Shown here: positions 34,037 to 43,911 of the stretch, one piece after another
Numbering within the stretch: position 1 is the stretch's first letter
How the letters are laid out: each line of letters starts with the position of its first letter
NCBI RefSeq assembly: GCF_001697185.1
Contig: NZ_CP014224.1
Span: 2,046,001 to 2,110,000 of the forward strand
Origin: Wenyingzhuangia fucanilytica
GTDB lineage: Bacteria > Bacteroidota > Bacteroidia > Flavobacteriales > Flavobacteriaceae
Length of the DNA stretch: 64,000 bases
Direction: 5' to 3'
Notes under the pieces: model-generated
Databases searched by the model: none
The model's input: only the letters and a program-made list of their open reading frames with translations
What the model was told of the DNA's origin: nothing
Translations under genes and position numbers: made by a program

Positions 34037-35503
34037 ATGGGAAAAGTAACTGGATTTAAAGAATTCGAAAGAAAAGACGAATCGTACAAGGCTGTAGAAG
34101 AGCGTGTACATAATTATAATGAATTTACAGTCCCATTAACTGAGGCTGAAATTACTGAGCAAGGTTCACGTTGTATGGACTGTGGTATTCCTTTCTGTCA
34201 TAGTGGTTGTCCATTAGGAAACTTAATTCCTGATTTTAACCACATGGTACATCAAGGTGAATGGCAAAAAGCCTCTTTAATATTACACTCAACAAACAAC
34301 TTCCCTGAGTTTACAGGACGTTTATGTCCTGCTCCATGTGAGAAAGCTTGTGTATTAGGTATTATTGAAGATCCTATTTCTATTGAAAACATAGAAAAGA
34401 ATATTGTAGAGCGTGCTTTTAAAGAAGGATGGATTAAACCGCAACCACCTAAAAACAGAACAGGAAAAACTGTAGCTGTTGTAGGTTCTGGACCTGCTGG
34501 TTTGGCTGCTGCTCAACAATTAAACAGAGCTGGACATACAGTAACTGTTTTTGAAAGAGATGATGAAGTTGGAGGATTGTTACGTTACGGTATTCCAAAC
34601 TTTAAAATGGAAAAAGGAATTATTGACCGTCGTGTAGCTATTTTAGAAGCTGAAGGAATTACTTTTAAAGTAAATGCAAACGTAGGTGTAAATGTTTCTG
34701 TTGAAGAATTAAAAGCTTTTGATGCCATTACATTATGTGGTGGAGCAACTCAAAGACGTTCTTTACCTACTCCAGGTATTGATGCTGATGGTGTTGTACA
34801 AGCAATGGATTTCTTAACTCAACAAACTAAAGTTGTATTTGGAAAAGAAGTTAAAGATCAAGTTTTAGCTACTGATAAAAATGTAATTGTTATTGGTGGT
34901 GGAGATACAGGTTCTGACTGTGTAGGTACTTCTAACCGTCAAGGAGCTAAATCTGTGGCTAATTTTGAAATTATGCCTAAGCCTCCTGGACATAGATCAC
35001 CAACTACTCCATGGCCTTATTGGCCTTTACAGTTAAAAACATCTACTTCTCACAAAGAAGGATGTGATAGAAACTGGTTAATCAACACTAAAGAATTCAT
35101 CAAAGATGAAAACGGAAAATTAACAGCTTTAAAAACTGTTAATGTTGAATGGAAAATGGTTCCTGGACAAAGACCTCAATTGATAGAAATTGAAGGTTCT
35201 GAAAAAATTTGGCCTTGTGATTTAGCATTATTAGCCTTAGGATTTACAGGTCCAGAAGCTACTATTGCTGAGCAATTAGGAATTGAGACAGATGCTCGTT
35301 CTAATTATAAAGCTGAATACGGAAGCTACCAAACAAATATTCCAAATGTATTTGCTGCAGGAGATATGCGTAGAGGACAATCATTAATTGTTTGGGCAAT
35401 TTCTGAAGGTCGTGAAGCAGCTAGACAAGTAGATATTTTCTTAATGGGTAAATCTGATTTACCTTCTAAAGATATTGCAGGAGATTTAGTTGGAGTTCAA
35501 TAA
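34037..35503 (+). CDS. gltD: Glutamate synthase, small (beta) subunit
   Basis: NADPH-dehydrogenase subunit that feeds electrons through FAD and [4Fe-4S] clusters to GltB. The N-terminal cysteines are in RCMDCGIPFCHSGCPLGN (near 45-60) with more in CPAPCEKACVLG near 95. The FAD-binding GxGxxG is VVGSGPAGLAAA near 149 and the NADPH-binding site VIGGGDTGSDCVG near 288. Full length at 488 residues. It starts one base after the gltB stop and is followed by a strong terminator. Confidence 0.97.
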   Translation: MGKVTGFKEFERKDESYKAVEERVHNYNEFTVPLTEAEITEQGSRCMDCGIPFCHSGCPLGNLIPDFNHMVHQGEWQKASLILHSTNNFPEFTGRLCPAPCEKACVLGIIEDPISIENIEKNIVERAFKEGWIKPQPPKNRTGKTVAVVGSGPAGLAAAQQLNRAGHTVTVFERDDEVGGLLRYGIPNFKMEKGIIDRRVAILEAEGITFKVNANVGVNVSVEELKAFDAITLCGGATQRRSLPTPGIDADGVVQAMDFLTQQTKVVFGKEVKDQVLATDKNVIVIGGGDTGSDCVGTSNRQGAKSVANFEIMPKPPGHRSPTTPWPYWPLQLKTSTSHKEGCDRNWLINTKEFIKDENGKLTALKTVNVEWKMVPGQRPQLIEIEGSEKIWPCDLALLALGFTGPEATIAEQLGIETDARSNYKAEYGSYQTNIPNVFAAGDMRRGQSLIVWAISEGREAARQVDIFLMGKSDLPSKDIAGDLVGVQ

Positions 35504-35524
35504 TATTGAACCTCAGAATAAAAC

Positions 35525-35559
35525 AAAAAGGCTTTTACATTTATTGTAAAAGCCTTTTT
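35525..35559. terminator. Terminator after gltD
   Basis: AAAAAGGCTTTTACA (35525-35539) pairs with TGTAAAAGCCTTTTT (35545-35559) and runs into T. It also faces the end of the leftward gene at 35570 and may serve both. Confidence 0.85.
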
Positions 35560-35569
35560 TTATATAGTA

Positions 35570-37498
35570 TTAATACTCTCTTGTCATTTTATAAAAATCA
35601 AGATAAAGAGTTTTATCATTAAACTCAATTTTTAAATTTTCTGGTTTTCTATTAGATTTTATATAAGGTGCATCAAAACGAGAATAATTGGTATTGATGA
35701 TTTTTGAATTTATCATAAAATCAGATTTATAATTTAATTGATATTTTTTACCCTTTGAAGAATATATCAACGCTAATTTTTCTTTGTTAAACGCTATTTT
35801 ATTGTTTTTTATGCGTTGTACAAACTGAGTAAAGGAACCATCTTGACTTTTTGATCCAGCTTCTGTAATCCAAAATACTTTTTGTCCTTTTTGAATAATA
35901 TCATCAGTTGTACTTTCTCTATACTCTAAATTGTTATCCCCTATCAATGCACAATAGGTATCTCCTTTTTTTCCGAATATATAATTTTTATGTAGTTCAA
36001 CTTCATCAAACTTTTCGTTAGGAAAATAAGCATGTGTGTATTTTAATAAATCGTACTCTATAATTCCTTTTTTATTAGGGATATTATAAATTGAAAGGTT
36101 GATATTTTCATCTTGAACTGAATGAGGTAAGTGACCATAACCTACCCAGTAATTAGGAGAATGTATTTTAACACCTTTTTCAACCGCAGGGTGTGAATGA
36201 TATATAGCAAAATGATTGTTAATGTTCATCCCAAAAACATGATGTTGATCTGCATAATTTCCTGGATGATAATTTTGTACTGTATACAAAGAATAATCTT
36301 TGGTTTTATAGGTATATGTATTTCCGTTTTGAATTGCGGTTCCGTTAAATTGAGGATTGATTAGTTTTATTGCTAATGGCTCAAGGTGTAAATAATTTAA
36401 TAAGGAAAAATCAAGTTGTTTAAAATCTCCTAAAAAGCTATTGCTAAACATTTTGTTTTTACGAATGTGATATAATGAATTTCTTATTACTTCTGGATTT
36501 ACAAAAGCCTCCATTCCCCACTGCATCATTAAACTAGAAGTTGTTTTATTATTAAAACCTTCTCTATTGAGTTCAGATATATTAAGACCGTTACTTTGTT
36601 TGATAACTACGTTGGAACTATCTCTAGCTATTTCTTTTAAAACAGGAGGCAAATCGTAATTTTTGGTTTGCATTAGGCCGTACACAATATTTGCATTAAT
36701 TTCTTTGCCATTGCCCCAATAATATTCAGTAAGTCCTACAAGGTTCCTAGGTCCCTTTCGGTTGTTTTCATAAGCCCTTCCACTAGTAGAAACAAACATT
36801 AAATTTGTGCTTTGTGTAGCAACATCATAAAAAAGTAAGTCTAGAATAATTTTACATTTTTCAGTAATTTCTTTGTCATCAGCATAATCTATTAAATTTA
36901 CCAAAGCCGCAATATCTTCTTTGTAATACACCTCAGAATAAAACTCTGTAAAACCATAATTCCAACGCATTTGTAACCAATCTAGAATACGGGTTTTGGC
37001 TTTTTTCATGTGCTCAGAACCCGATAACTTACTATTCGGAAAGAAGTTATTGTAATATTTTTTTCCTATTAAATATTCAGCTGAAGCAAATAATATTTGA
37101 TGATTCTCGCTCCAATAACACATTGAATTTTCACCAGGTTCATCTAACCAATATCGAAAATTAAGGAGTGTTTTTTTTATTTTATCTTGATGACTTAAAG
37201 GTATTTTATTTTCATACTCATAAATAATCCTAATGAGGTTTACCAACTTAAAATCTGCACAATCATATTCGTTTTTAATATATTTTAAAGTTCCATCTAG
37301 TCTATTCCAATCAATATTGGAGGTTCCTTGAGTTAAATCCCAATACACTTTGGTTTCATCTGTTTTAAAGGCTTTTTTAGGTTTAACAGGATGAATTTTA
37401 TATTTAGAAATACGAACAATGTCAACTACTGTTATTATTAATAAAATAATGATAAAGAAACCTAATAATTTATATATCAAATTTACTTTACGCATCAT
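35570..37498 (-). CDS. Membrane-anchored (alpha/alpha)-toroid-like protein, possible polysaccharide lyase
   Basis: A 642-residue protein I cannot place in a named family. A single N-terminal span (LLGFFIIILLIITVVDIV, residues 11-28) anchors it in the inner membrane or acts as an uncleaved signal. The first 300 residues are helical with MCYWSENHQILFASAEYLIG (near 118-138) and YSEVYYKEDIAALVNL (near 183), the style of (alpha/alpha) toroid lyases. The rest is beta-rich with histidines YADQHHVFGMNINNHFAIYHSHP near 415-437. The order toroid then beta-sandwich recalls heparinase- and alginate-lyase-like enzymes. It shares an operon with a GH43 gene (21-bp gap). Function is inferred only. Confidence 0.65.
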   Translation of the reverse strand: MMRKVNLIYKLLGFFIIILLIITVVDIVRISKYKIHPVKPKKAFKTDETKVYWDLTQGTSNIDWNRLDGTLKYIKNEYDCADFKLVNLIRIIYEYENKIPLSHQDKIKKTLLNFRYWLDEPGENSMCYWSENHQILFASAEYLIGKKYYNNFFPNSKLSGSEHMKKAKTRILDWLQMRWNYGFTEFYSEVYYKEDIAALVNLIDYADDKEITEKCKIILDLLFYDVATQSTNLMFVSTSGRAYENNRKGPRNLVGLTEYYWGNGKEINANIVYGLMQTKNYDLPPVLKEIARDSSNVVIKQSNGLNISELNREGFNNKTTSSLMMQWGMEAFVNPEVIRNSLYHIRKNKMFSNSFLGDFKQLDFSLLNYLHLEPLAIKLINPQFNGTAIQNGNTYTYKTKDYSLYTVQNYHPGNYADQHHVFGMNINNHFAIYHSHPAVEKGVKIHSPNYWVGYGHLPHSVQDENINLSIYNIPNKKGIIEYDLLKYTHAYFPNEKFDEVELHKNYIFGKKGDTYCALIGDNNLEYRESTTDDIIQKGQKVFWITEAGSKSQDGSFTQFVQRIKNNKIAFNKEKLALIYSSKGKKYQLNYKSDFMINSKIINTNYSRFDAPYIKSNRKPENLKIEFNDKTLYLDFYKMTREY

Positions 37499-37519
37499 AT
37501 TTTATGGATCTAAATGAAA

Positions 37520-38458
37520 TTATTTAGTTGGTATTACTTGTTGGATGGTTCCATCATCGTTATAATACAATTTATCAAAACATATAGATCTACGATATGT
37601 ATGAGGACTTTCTTCGTGCCCCCAACCAAACTTTTTTTCTACGTTAGGATTGTTTTTATAGTATAAATCAGAATTATGGTAAAACATATACCATTGCCCT
37701 TTGTACTCTACGATGGAATGATGGTTTGTACCACTATTCATTTTTTCTAGAATAACTCCTTTATATTCAAAAGGCCCTAGTGGATTATCGGCCATACAAT
37801 ATTTTATTTCACCGCTAGTACCAACATAAGACAAATAATACTTTCCGTTGTATTTATGCATCCACGAAGCTTCAAAAAAATCATCAGTTCCTTCTAATAA
37901 ATGAACTTTACCATCGTAGGAAATCATATCTTTATTTAGTTTGATAGCGTTTACAACCAATTGTCCCATGTACAAATAAGCTTGACCATCATCATCTATA
38001 AACACTCCTGGGTCTATAAAGTCTCTATTACAAACTACTCCTTTGGTATCCATTGAAATTAATGGCTTTCCTAACGGATCTACAAACGGACCTATAGGAG
38101 ATTCGCTTACAGCAACACCAATATGAAATTGATCGGTTGGAAAATAGAAATAATATTTATTATTAACTTTTATACAATCTGGAGCCCAAGCATATTTTTT
38201 TGCCCACTTAACATCTTTAATATCTAAAGCAACACCATGATCTGTCCAATTTACCATATCGGTAGTTGAAAAAACGTGCCAATCTACCATATCAAACCAT
38301 TCTGCTTTGTCTGGATCATGAGAAGGATATACATATAACGTATCATTAAATACTCTAGCAGATGGATCTGCAGTATACATATGTGTTATAAAAGGATTTT
38401 GAGCAAAAGAAATGTTCCCAACAATTAGTATTAAAAGAATAGAACCAAAGTATTTCAT
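37520..38458 (-). CDS. Glycoside hydrolase family 43 protein
   Basis: Exported beta-xylosidase or alpha-L-arabinofuranosidase-type enzyme. A signal peptide MKYFGSILLILIVGNISFAQ precedes a five-bladed beta-propeller. The catalytic triad candidates are Asp in YTADPSARVF (near 30), Asp in RDFIDPGVFIDDDG (near 149) and Glu in FFEASWMHKYNG (near 198), and GTNHHSIVEYKGQWYMFYH near 245 is typical of the family. Length 312 is normal. It is followed by the toroid-like gene in one operon, suggesting joint degradation of an algal or plant polysaccharide. Confidence 0.92.
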   Translation of the reverse strand: MKYFGSILLILIVGNISFAQNPFITHMYTADPSARVFNDTLYVYPSHDPDKAEWFDMVDWHVFSTTDMVNWTDHGVALDIKDVKWAKKYAWAPDCIKVNNKYYFYFPTDQFHIGVAVSESPIGPFVDPLGKPLISMDTKGVVCNRDFIDPGVFIDDDGQAYLYMGQLVVNAIKLNKDMISYDGKVHLLEGTDDFFEASWMHKYNGKYYLSYVGTSGEIKYCMADNPLGPFEYKGVILEKMNSGTNHHSIVEYKGQWYMFYHNSDLYYKNNPNVEKKFGWGHEESPHTYRRSICFDKLYYNDDGTIQQVIPTK

Positions 38459-38780
38459 GTATTTAAATTTAATTTACAATTAACATAGTTGGGGCATGGG
38501 GTAATTCAGTATGAATAAATGAACTTTATAGATGCAAAACTTTTTAAAACTAAAGTATGTAATAGCTTGTTTGGCAAAATGATGCAACTTAGTAAATATA
38601 GAAAAACTTTTAGTAAAAACTACCACCAGTATTTAGAGGTGAATAAGTAAATAACATTTAAACTTTTATCAAGCAACCATTGAGTTATGATAAAGAAAAG
38701 CCATAAATTTAACATGTTAATTTTTTAGTGCTATTAAAATATCTTACTAAAAAAATTACCCATAAACACTATATCTTTAC
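38459..38780. other. 322-bp divergent intergenic region
   Basis: No gene seen. It includes the 12-bp palindrome TTAACATGTTAA (within about 38707-38720) and a weak -7 element TATCTTTA just before the ModA start (38771-38778), which would make that transcript leaderless or nearly so. No clear promoter for the GH43 operon was found. Confidence 0.35.
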
Positions 38781-39560
38781 ATGACTCTTAGATTAATTCT
38801 TCACAGGCTATCCTTTGTTATTTTTATGTTATTCATTGCTTGTAACTCAAAAAAAAGCTCTGATAAAAAAGATGAGATTGTAATAGCTACAGCAGCAAAC
38901 ATGCAATTTTCCATGAAAGAAATTACCACTGCTTTTGAAAAAGAAACAAATATTAAATGTAGCCTTGTTATTAGTTCATCTGGGAAATTGACTGCCCAAA
39001 TTAAAGAGGGTGCTCCTTATGATGTTTTTGTATCGGCTAACATGAAGTATCCAGAAGAAATTTACAACTCTGGTTTTGCCCATACATCTCCTAAAATATA
39101 TGCTTTTGGAAAATTGGCTTTATGGTCTTTGAACAAACAGATAAAACCCAATTTAACTCTTTTAAAAGATGATCGTATTAAACATATTGCACTAGCAAAT
39201 CCTGATACTGCCCCTTATGGTTTTGCAAGCGTAGAAGTTATGAAAAAATTAGACATTTATAATGAAGTTAAAAACAAATTGGTTTATGGGGAAAGTATTT
39301 CTCAAACCAATCAATTTATAACGCTCCAATCTGTAGAAATAGGCTTTACGGCCATGTCTGTAGTTTTGTCGTCTGCAATGAAAGAAAAAGGAAATTGGAT
39401 AGAAATAGATAAATCTCTTTACACTCCTATTAAACAAGGGGTGGTTGTGATTAAAAACAAAAACATTATAAATCCATCAGCAATAAAATTTTATGATTTT
39501 TTATTTACTGATAAAGCCCAAATAATTTTAAAAAATTATGGATATGATGTTCATCAATAG
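38781..39560 (+). CDS. modA: Molybdate-binding-like lipoprotein (ModA family)
   Basis: Periplasmic solute-binding lipoprotein of ABC transporter type. A hydrophobic leader ends in the lipobox LFIACNS (Cys21). The binding-site segments match ModA: ATAANMQFSMKEI near 37, ISSSGKLTAQIKEGAPYDVFVSAN near 63, and ANPDTAPYGFASVEVM near 135. At 259 residues it is normal. There is no modB or modC in the vicinity, so it is an orphan here; the permease may be elsewhere, or the ligand could be another oxyanion. The first ATG (38781) is used; an internal ATG at 38826 would also keep the lipobox. Confidence 0.82.
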   Translation: MTLRLILHRLSFVIFMLFIACNSKKSSDKKDEIVIATAANMQFSMKEITTAFEKETNIKCSLVISSSGKLTAQIKEGAPYDVFVSANMKYPEEIYNSGFAHTSPKIYAFGKLALWSLNKQIKPNLTLLKDDRIKHIALANPDTAPYGFASVEVMKKLDIYNEVKNKLVYGESISQTNQFITLQSVEIGFTAMSVVLSSAMKEKGNWIEIDKSLYTPIKQGVVVIKNKNIINPSAIKFYDFLFTDKAQIILKNYGYDVHQ

Positions 39561-39567
39561 GTCTTTA

Positions 39568-40632
39568 TTATTGATCGTTAGGTAAACTCCCCTCTCCTAA
39601 AGTTCCGTTTCTAAACCAAACCTCTGCATAACATCCATTAGCATATTGTTTGGCAATATCTCCATCGTAAGTTTCTGCTCCAGTACTCCAAACTATATTT
39701 TTTTCAGGATCTTTTCCATTGGTTTGGTTATAGGCTCCTTGCTTAAAAATTTGTAGTTGATTTGCATAAGCGTTTTCCTGTTCAACACCATCTCTACCAA
39801 TTGCGGCATATAGACTATGTATTTGTTCTGGAATATCTGATTTTTTAGAGAAATCAGATTTTATTAAGCTCTTTTTAAACTTTACAGTTTTGTGTCCTTT
39901 GCTTGTAAAAGTAAGATACATGATTCCTTGATAGACATTAACTTCGTAACTAAACTCCTCTCCTATTTTAATACCATCACTTGGTTCTTTCGGATAAGAA
40001 TTAGGACTAGTACCAACTACAGAAATATCATTTCCCCACACTGCTGATGAATAATCCCATCTTTTAGAATTTGAACCTTCGGTATTGATTTCATAATTCC
40101 AAAAAACAGACCCTTTGGTATGCCCCGGAAATTTTTTATAGAATATCTTTAAAGGCTCGTTTTCATGACCTTCCATTCCATGAATTTGTCCAACTACAAC
40201 TGAATATGAGGCAGCAACTCTAGCATCTCCCGAAGTAGAAACATGCATCACTTTTAAAGTACCTGTTAGCTTTCCTCCTGTTTCGGTTTTCCAAAGTTTT
40301 TTTTGACCTAATTCAGTTCTTGTATTACTAGAAGTTTTAGAAGTAATTCCTGAATTTGGAGTTTTATAAACTACCCAATCAGTAGCACCATCATTTGCCA
40401 CATAAAAAAAATCTTTATGTTCAAAATTTGTTAATTCTTCACTTCTGGTTCCATCTCCACAAAGTAATTTCCACTCATCCATAAATGGAATAACATCACT
40501 AGGATAACTAGCTGCTTTTACCTTTTTTTGATTTGATTCTTTTTTAGAATTGGCACAATTACTTAGTAACAACAAACAGCAAAATGATGCTAATAATTGT
40601 ACTAATATTTTGTTTTTTCTTTCTATCATCAT
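39568..40632 (-). CDS. Alginate lyase lipoprotein (polysaccharide lyase family 7)
   Basis: Depolymerises alginate by beta-elimination. Lipoprotein signal with lipobox LLLLSNC (Cys26) anchors it, probably on the outer membrane. The three PL7 signatures are present: NTRTELGQ near 103, the QIHG tetrad in VVVGQIHGMEG near 148 (QIH type, usually preferring guluronate-containing blocks), and YANQLQIFKQGAYNQTNG near 293. It has a C-terminal extension of about 45 residues (NIVWSTGAETYDG onward) of unknown use. It stands alone, convergent with the ModA gene. Confidence 0.93.
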   Translation of the reverse strand: MMIERKNKILVQLLASFCCLLLLSNCANSKKESNQKKVKAASYPSDVIPFMDEWKLLCGDGTRSEELTNFEHKDFFYVANDGATDWVVYKTPNSGITSKTSSNTRTELGQKKLWKTETGGKLTGTLKVMHVSTSGDARVAASYSVVVGQIHGMEGHENEPLKIFYKKFPGHTKGSVFWNYEINTEGSNSKRWDYSSAVWGNDISVVGTSPNSYPKEPSDGIKIGEEFSYEVNVYQGIMYLTFTSKGHKTVKFKKSLIKSDFSKKSDIPEQIHSLYAAIGRDGVEQENAYANQLQIFKQGAYNQTNGKDPEKNIVWSTGAETYDGDIAKQYANGCYAEVWFRNGTLGEGSLPNDQ

Positions 40633-40670
40633 TTAATTAAAAAATTAGTACAATTATTTACAATTAACGT

Positions 40671-42875
40671 CTAGTTAGCCACTTCGCTAATAAACTTAAT
40701 TCTCATTAATCTTAATTCTTCATCATCGTAATCACCATCAAACTCATCTAGGGCACTTTTAATATCATCACTTTCTGCTTCCATAAAGTAATCATATATT
40801 TCCTCTTGCTGATCCTCGTCTAAAATATCTTCTAAATAATAGTCAATATTTAATTTAGTTCCAGAATAAACAATTGATTCAATTTCTTTTATCAATTCAG
40901 ACATTTCAATTCCTTTAGCACGAGCAATGTCCTCTAAAGGTAATTTACGGTCGGTGTTTTGAATGATATATAATTTTAACCCAGACTTTTCTCCAGTAGT
41001 TTTTACCACCAAATCATCAGGTTTATCAATATTGTTTTCTTCAACGTATTTAGCAATCAATGCAATAAACTCAGCTCCAAACTTTTTAGCTTTACCATCA
41101 CCTACTCCATGTATATTAGACAACTCCTCTATGGTAGTAGGATATTTTAGTGTCATATCCTCTAATGATGGATCTTGAAAAATAGCATAAGGAGGAATTC
41201 CTTTTTTCTTTCCAACATCTTTTCGCAAAGATTTTAACAAGCCCATTAATTGCTCATCGGTAGTCATAGCAGCCTTGTTCTTTGCATTGGCTATGATGAT
41301 AGACTTATCATTTTCATCAACATAAATATGGTCTTCGGTCATCATAAAAGAAGTAGGATTTTTAATAAAATCTAGTCCTTCTTTGGTAATTTTAACCACT
41401 CCATATTGCTCAATTTCTTTACGCAAATAACCTGCAACTAAAGTTTGTCTTATTAAAGCTGTCCAATACTCATTGCTCTTATCTTTTCCTATTCCAAAGA
41501 AATCTCTTTCATTGGTTTTATGAGATATTAACATTGCATTGGCTTTTCCCATTAGGGTAGCCACTAAATCTTTTGCTTTATATTTTTCCTTAGAACCTTT
41601 AACTACTTTTAATAGTTTTACTACACAGTCGGTAGCTTCGGTTTTCTTTTTAGGATTTTTGGTATTATCATCCATTTTGGCACCTAATCCGTTTACAGGA
41701 TCGAACTCTTCTCCAAAATAATGTAATAAATATTGTCTTCTACTTATTGAAGTTTCGGCATAACCAACTACTTCTTGTAATAATGCATGACCAAGTTCTT
41801 GTTCTGAAACGGGTTTATTAGCCATGAATTTTTCTAATTTTTCTATGTCTTTGTAGGCATAAAAAGCCAAACAATATCCCTCACCATCATCACGACCAGC
41901 TCTACCTGTTTCTTGATAATAGCTTTCTAAACTTTTAGGAATATCATGGTGAATTACAAAACGAACATCTGGCTTGTCTATCCCCATTCCAAAAGCAATG
42001 GTAGCCACAATTACATCAACATCTTCCATTAAAAACATGTCTTGATGTTTGGCTCTAGTCTTAGCGTCTAAACCTGCATGATAAGGCAATGCAGAAATTC
42101 CATTTACCTGTAATGTTTGTGCTATTTCTTCAACCTTTTTTCTACTCAAACAATAAATAACTCCAGACTTACCTGATCTCTGTTTAATAAAACGGATGAT
42201 ATCTGTAACTACTTCTTTGGTTTTAGGCTTTACTTCATAAAACAAATTAGGACGGTTAAACGATGCCTTAAAAGTATTGGCATTATTCATTCCTAAAGTT
42301 TTAATAATATCTTCTTGAACTTTAGGGGTGGCTGTAGCGGTTAAACCAATAATAGGCACATTCCCAATTCTTTCAATAATTTTTCTAAGATTTCTGTACT
42401 CAGGTCTAAAATCATGTCCCCATTCAGAGATACAGTGAGCTTCATCAATAGCAAAAAAAGATATGTTTTGTTCTTTTAAAAAATCTACATATTCATCTTT
42501 AGTTAAAGATTCTGGAGCTACATATAAAAGCTTAGTAATTCCATTTTCTATGTCAGATTTAACCCTAGTTATTTCTGTTTTGTTTAAAGAAGAGTTTAAC
42601 ACATGTGCTACTCCTTGATGTTCCGAAATACCTCTAATAGCATCTACTTGATTTTTCATCAATGCAATTAAAGGGGAAACTACAATTGCAGTCCCTTCTT
42701 TCATTAGTGCTGGGAGTTGATAACAAAGTGATTTTCCTCCCCCTGTTGGCATAATTACAAAAGTGTCATTTCCTTCTGCAATACTCCTAACTACACCTTC
42801 CTGTAAACCCTTAAATTTGTTGAAGCCAAAATACTTTTTTAGCGGCCCGTACAAATCAATTTTATCTTGATTCAT
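40671..42875 (-). CDS. recQ: ATP-dependent DNA helicase RecQ
   Basis: 3'-5' DNA helicase of recombination and replication repair. Walker A MPTGGGKSLCYQ near 42, DEAH box FFAIDEAHCISEWGHDFRP near 140, and motif VI YYQETGRAGRDD near 320. A zinc-binding RQC region and winged helix follow to about 520, then an HRDC-like domain (IFQDPSLEDMTLKYPTTIEELSNI near 572). A further acidic C-terminal extension (DDIKSALDEFDGDYDDEELRLMR) makes it 734 residues, somewhat longer than E. coli RecQ, as in other Bacteroidota. Divergent from kdsD. Confidence 0.96.
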   Translation of the reverse strand: MNQDKIDLYGPLKKYFGFNKFKGLQEGVVRSIAEGNDTFVIMPTGGGKSLCYQLPALMKEGTAIVVSPLIALMKNQVDAIRGISEHQGVAHVLNSSLNKTEITRVKSDIENGITKLLYVAPESLTKDEYVDFLKEQNISFFAIDEAHCISEWGHDFRPEYRNLRKIIERIGNVPIIGLTATATPKVQEDIIKTLGMNNANTFKASFNRPNLFYEVKPKTKEVVTDIIRFIKQRSGKSGVIYCLSRKKVEEIAQTLQVNGISALPYHAGLDAKTRAKHQDMFLMEDVDVIVATIAFGMGIDKPDVRFVIHHDIPKSLESYYQETGRAGRDDGEGYCLAFYAYKDIEKLEKFMANKPVSEQELGHALLQEVVGYAETSISRRQYLLHYFGEEFDPVNGLGAKMDDNTKNPKKKTEATDCVVKLLKVVKGSKEKYKAKDLVATLMGKANAMLISHKTNERDFFGIGKDKSNEYWTALIRQTLVAGYLRKEIEQYGVVKITKEGLDFIKNPTSFMMTEDHIYVDENDKSIIIANAKNKAAMTTDEQLMGLLKSLRKDVGKKKGIPPYAIFQDPSLEDMTLKYPTTIEELSNIHGVGDGKAKKFGAEFIALIAKYVEENNIDKPDDLVVKTTGEKSGLKLYIIQNTDRKLPLEDIARAKGIEMSELIKEIESIVYSGTKLNIDYYLEDILDEDQQEEIYDYFMEAESDDIKSALDEFDGDYDDEELRLMRIKFISEVAN

Positions 42876-42898
42876 AATAATAGTATGCTAATTTTAAA

Positions 42899-42906
42899 TA
42901 CATTTG
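42899..42906 (+). promoter_or_regulatory. -7 element of the kdsD-tatC-lptB operon
   Basis: TACATTTG, exact TAnnTTTG, 39 bp before the TTG start of kdsD. Confidence 0.5.
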
Positions 42907-42945
42907 CAATTAAAGATATAACTTTTTAAGTAAAAAATTACAGCC

Positions 42946-43908
42946 TTGAATAACGATATACTTTCAATTGCCAAGAAAACTATTGACCTTGAAAGCAATG
43001 CAATTGCTAATTTAGCCAAATTAATTGATTCAAATTTTGAAAATGCAATAAAATGTATTCTTAAAACAAAAGGTAGAGTGATTATTACCGGAATTGGTAA
43101 GAGTGCTGCTATTGCTACCAAAATTGTTGCAACACTTAATTCTACCGGAACTCCTTCTATTTTTATGCATGCTGCAGATGCTATTCATGGAGATTTAGGA
43201 ATTATTCAACAAGATGATGTTGTAATCTGCATTTCTAAAAGCGGTAATACTCCCGAAATAAAAGTATTAATTCCATTAATTAAAAGAAACAACAATCCTA
43301 TTATTGCCATTACGGGTAATGTAGATTCTTTTTTGGGTACTCAAGCAACTTATACCTTAAATGCTTATGTTGAAAAAGAAGCTTGCCCTAATAATTTGGC
43401 ACCTACCACAAGTACAACGGCACAATTAGTGATGGGTGATGCTATAGCGGTTTGCTTATTGGAATTAAATCAATTTACAAGTAAAGATTTTGCAAAATAT
43501 CATCCTGGAGGTGCTTTAGGAAAACGCTTGTATTTACGAGTGAGAGACTTGGTTGAAAAAAACGAGATTCCACAAGTAAACGCAGATACCAATATTAAAG
43601 AAACCTTGTTAGAAATTTCTAATAAACGTTTAGGAGCTACGGCTGTTTTAGATAACAATAAATTAGTTGGTTTTATTACCGATGGAGATATAAGACGTAT
43701 GTTAAACAAAAATGATGACTTTATCAATCTTACTGCTAAAGACATCATGTCTGTTTCTCCAAAAATTATAGATATTGATGCCATGGCTATAGAAGCTATG
43801 CAAACTATGGAAAACAATAATATATCTCAATTAATTGCTGTTGATAACAATGGAAATTACAAAGGAATTATACATATTCACGATTTAATTAAAGAAGGTA
43901 TTTTTTAG
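42946..43908 (+). CDS. kdsD: Arabinose-5-phosphate isomerase (KdsD/KpsF family)
   Basis: Isomerises ribulose-5-phosphate to arabinose-5-phosphate, the first step towards Kdo of lipopolysaccharide. An SIS domain comes first (ITGIGKSAAIATKIVATLNSTG near 46, CISKSGNTPEIKVLIPL near 97), then two CBS domains (about 205-320). The start is TTG at 42946: no in-frame ATG fits, and the N-terminus MNNDILSIAKKTIDLE matches the family. It heads an operon with tatC and lptB, which tie it to envelope building. Confidence 0.94.
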   Translation: MNNDILSIAKKTIDLESNAIANLAKLIDSNFENAIKCILKTKGRVIITGIGKSAAIATKIVATLNSTGTPSIFMHAADAIHGDLGIIQQDDVVICISKSGNTPEIKVLIPLIKRNNNPIIAITGNVDSFLGTQATYTLNAYVEKEACPNNLAPTTSTTAQLVMGDAIAVCLLELNQFTSKDFAKYHPGGALGKRLYLRVRDLVEKNEIPQVNADTNIKETLLEISNKRLGATAVLDNNKLVGFITDGDIRRMLNKNDDFINLTAKDIMSVSPKIIDIDAMAIEAMQTMENNNISQLIAVDNNGNYKGIIHIHDLIKEGIF

Positions 43909-43911
43909 AAT

